A stretch of 22,007 bases of DNA. Source: Perkinsus marinus ATCC 50983. Lineage: Eukaryota > Perkinsozoa > Perkinsida > Perkinsidae. The translations under genes were made by a program, and so were the position numbers. Numbering within the stretch: the stretch's first letter is position 1; every line of letters starts with the position of its first letter. Positions 19,853-22,007 of the stretch are shown piece after piece. The notes under the pieces are model-generated. The model had not been told where the DNA came from. It was given only the letters and a program-made list of their open reading frames with translations, and did not search any database. The stretch spans positions 4,984-26,990 of the forward strand of contig NW_003204277.1 of NCBI RefSeq assembly GCF_000006405.1. Reading direction: 5' to 3'.

Positions 19853-20504
19853 ATTAACTCGTGGTAAGCCGGGAAATGCTTGCGCTAGGTCTAGAGGCCA
19901 TTTTACTCACATCATCCATCCCGGTTTGCTGTTGCCACGAACTTTCCACATGGGCTGAATTCAACATAGAGGACCTCATCGTCGTGATCGCGCAAAGTTA
20001 ACACAGAAATGGTAAGGACCTGAAAGCATCTTCAGAAATGTAAGTCAGTAAGGATGGTGTCAATGTCAATGTTCATTGTGAGTGTCGTCACTTGCCGCTT
20101 TCTTAGTCAACCTTCAGTTGATTCAGTTGAGTTACCTCCTCCTCCTTTCTGGGTGTTACTTCATTACTACCATACAATGTGATGAAGCGAAAGTGTTGGT
20201 CGGGATGCGTTTGAGACTCGATAGTAGGACTCCTCCTCCTACTGTAGGAGGACTTCGCCTAGACGATTCATCAGTCATATGCAAACACAAGAGTAAAGGG
20301 TATTTGTAGAGATTGATTAATTTGGAAGAAAGTTTCAGACTCAACAAAACCCGAGTTTCTAGCTGATGTTGGCTATAACTCTCTGTGTCAAGATTGGTGA
20401 TGAGATCCATCGTCACCATTGGTTACAGCCGATATGCTTTTATCATGACTTGGATAGTGCTGTGGAGGAACTACTACACCTTTTGAACATCTAGTTAATC
20501 TTTG

Positions 20505-20735
20505 AAACCATCAATTTCGTCGGGACGCGCAAAGTTGGAGGTAAGAATCCGAAACGGGAAGATCATATTCATAATTAGAACTTTCAACCTCTTCAATTCT
20601 ATGAAGAGTCTTCATAGAACATTCAAGTTCGTCCGAAGTCGATCGAAGTTCAAATTCGTGTTAATAGAGCTTTCAATTTCGACTTTCGAACCTTCGAATT
20701 CGTCATAGTACTTTCAATTTCGTCGAGTACACCTT
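20505..20735 (+). repeat. Degenerate TTCAATTTCGTC repeats
   Basis: Variants of this word recur every 20-45 bases: ATCAATTTCGTC, TTCAAGTTCGTC, TTCAAATTCGTG, TTCAATTTCGAC, TTCGAATTCGTC, TTCAATTTCGTC. The embedded hairpin at 20597-20619 interrupts the series. Confidence 0.7.
20597..20619. repeat. Hairpin with 10-bp arms, loop AGT
   Basis: TTCTATGAAG (20597-20606) pairs perfectly with CTTCATAGAA (20610-20619). The AGT loop is the same as in the hairpins at 8593 and 9342. Confidence 0.93.
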
Positions 20736-20937
20736 CAGACGGTCTGAAATTGTGGCGAAATTGATGGTCTGAATCAGACCTTCAATCAGACCTTCACGGA
20801 AGTTCTCCTCATTCTCCTCCAAAGCAACATCTAGCTCTACTCTATCTTTTCTTCATCAAAAACTCTCTCTATTGCTATCGCTATTCCTATGATAGAAATT
20901 CTATCACGAAAAAACAACAGTCAAGAAGGCCAGCATA

Positions 20938-21306
20938 CTAAAAATGATCTTCACATGAACACTCTACACCGAAGATCAAGCGAATCCACAACCCCTCATC
21001 AACATCCCCACCATGAACCAGCTCAAGAGTCCTACTTCTATGTTTTCTTTCGATAGTTTCCTGTGATCTATTCTTTAGACTCTCGCTCGGATCGAAGTTT
21101 CCGTCAACTCTACTAATCTGACACAGGACGGCAGGTCTGCAATGACCGCTTGGAGGGGATTCGAAAGAGCCGTCGCAGCTCCGACTCAAGTTTTGCAAAG
21201 ACTGTTGCCGGGTTCTGAATAACCCTAATAGAGCCAGAACCGGAATATACAGCTCAACGATGAGGAATAACGTGATTGGGCCCACGAGTTGCGGTACGGC
21301 TCGCAT
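20938..21306 (-). CDS. Unrecognised ORF with one membrane segment
   Basis: From an ATG there are 122 codons to TAG. Residues about 8-30 are strongly hydrophobic and look like a membrane anchor. The rest is polar and charged, with several Cys. No family is recognised. It may be a small membrane protein or an exon of a larger minus-strand gene that includes 21472-21717. Confidence 0.35.
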   Translation of the reverse strand: MRAVPQLVGPITLFLIVELYIPVLALLGLFRTRQQSLQNLSRSCDGSFESPPSGHCRPAVLCQISRVDGNFDPSESLKNRSQETIERKHRSRTLELVHGGDVDEGLWIRLIFGVECSCEDHF

Positions 21307-21471
21307 CGCTCGAGATGGCGGACTACAAATTCTTACGAATCACCAGTTCTCAGCCACGGCCAGATCAAACATAGCAGCGTCCTCATCCCCCACAAAACTT
21401 CTTCTTCACACACGAATCGTCTGTGAGGTCGGCGACAAGTCATCTGAGACGATGTCTCGTGTACCATAGTA

Positions 21472-21717
21472 TCATCTTGCTCTTCGGATTAGAAACTCAA
21501 TTCTTCTTGCTTGTGCTTTCCGAGGTTGTTTGGCTCCTGTCTGCTGCGTCGCTCCTCGGCACTTTGGTGTCACCTTGTGGGTCACCGCTCCTATTTCTTG
21601 ATATTGACTCGCAGTTCGCTGCACTGCCCACGTTCGCGTGGCCGAGTTGGTCAAATCATCAGAAGTGTAAACATCATTATGATCATCATCATCATCATAT
21701 GATGCCATATTACTCAT
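21472..21717 (-). CDS. Unrecognised acidic-N-terminus ORF
   Basis: From an ATG there are 81 codons. A run of five Asp residues comes from the ATC/GAT microsatellite at 21678-21703, followed by a basic C-terminal half. A possible phase-0 donor follows codon 44 (GCG|GTGACC), and a 45-nt intron there would keep the frame. No family is recognised. It could be the first exon of a gene continuing to 20938. Confidence 0.3.
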   Translation of the reverse strand: MSNMASYDDDDDHNDVYTSDDLTNSATRTWAVQRTASQYQEIGAVTHKVTPKCRGATQQTGAKQPRKAQARRIEFLIRRAR

Positions 21718-21719
21718 GA

Positions 21720-22007
21720 ACCCGAATTACATAATGCCATTATGACATAATGATTATGTAAGTTATGTCGAGGTTTCGTGATAATCGACATCACGTGAAT
21801 CATATATCATACATCTGTGGTTCTTATATTGTAGACTACAATTTGTAGTGCTATCAAAGGGGTCTCTTGCAGTTTCTTTTCTTTCAATGACATATGCAGT
21901 ACTTCTTCACGAGCAGTAATCAACAAGAGCAATGGTACAGCTGATAAAGGCTGGCATCTCTAAGTCATGAGGCCAAACAGTAGACCAAGTATAACATCAG
22001 GAGTAGT
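21720..22007. other. Non-coding end of window with three single-base-loop hairpins
   Basis: No gene is seen. Hairpins with 7-bp arms and one-base loops lie at 21730-21744, 21745-21759 (directly adjacent) and 21828-21842. Confidence 0.6.

Larger units (their letters stand above)
19548..20937. other. Intergenic region with hairpins and a degenerate repeat
   Basis: No gene is supported. A short plus-strand frame at 20082-20309 has a hydrophobic start but no ATG. Hairpins occur at 19708-19735, 19834-19852, 20234-20252, 20597-20619, 20734-20748 and 20766-20780. A TTCAATTTCGTC-like repeat occupies about 20505-20735. Confidence 0.55.

Overview
The window is eukaryotic nuclear DNA, gene-dense and intron-rich. 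Coding stretches are short and lie in alternating frames. They join into recognisable proteins only when many tiny GT-AG introns (about 27-60 nt, a few 80-100) are removed. I traced these joins by hand, checking reading phase at every junction. The gene content (astacin, CYP, GH18-like protein, MULE), the very short introns and a 14-nt match at 4055-4068 to the start of the dinoflagellate/perkinsozoan spliced leader, as I remember it, suggest an alveolate such as Perkinsus. The lineage is an inference.

Layout: 385-3208 (+) is a 13-exon astacin metalloprotease with signal peptide, propeptide, complete zinc site and a C-terminal membrane helix. Its 968-nt first intron holds a 53-bp minisatellite. 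3209-6190 has no recognised gene, only a pair of unplaced minus-strand ORFs, hairpins and the possible spliced-leader relic. 6198-8128 (-) is a complete 9-exon cytochrome P450 of 497 residues. A small unrecognised ORF (8239-8430) and a run of three back-to-back hairpins lie upstream of it. 8700-10210 is repeat-bearing sequence with a 32-bp direct repeat. 10215 to about 13901 (-) is a 14-exon MULE-family transposase gene: a CCHC/FLYWCH-like finger, the transposase core, a SWIM zinc finger and a Ser-rich tail. About 13860-15340 (+) is a broken retroelement gag/pol-like fossil facing the MULE. 15340-17485 is non-coding repeat territory. 17486-18621 (+) is a secreted GH18-like protein. It converges on a probable secreted-protein gene at 18819-19547 (-). 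19550-22007 is mostly non-coding, with degenerate repeats and two weak minus-strand ORFs.

Nothing suggests an operon or a shared pathway. The astacin and the GH18-like protein both carry signal peptides and could act at the cell surface or outside. The most unusual property of the window is the number of perfect hairpins with loops of one to six bases. At least 15 have arms of 8 bp or more, where chance predicts two or three. They are almost all outside exons.
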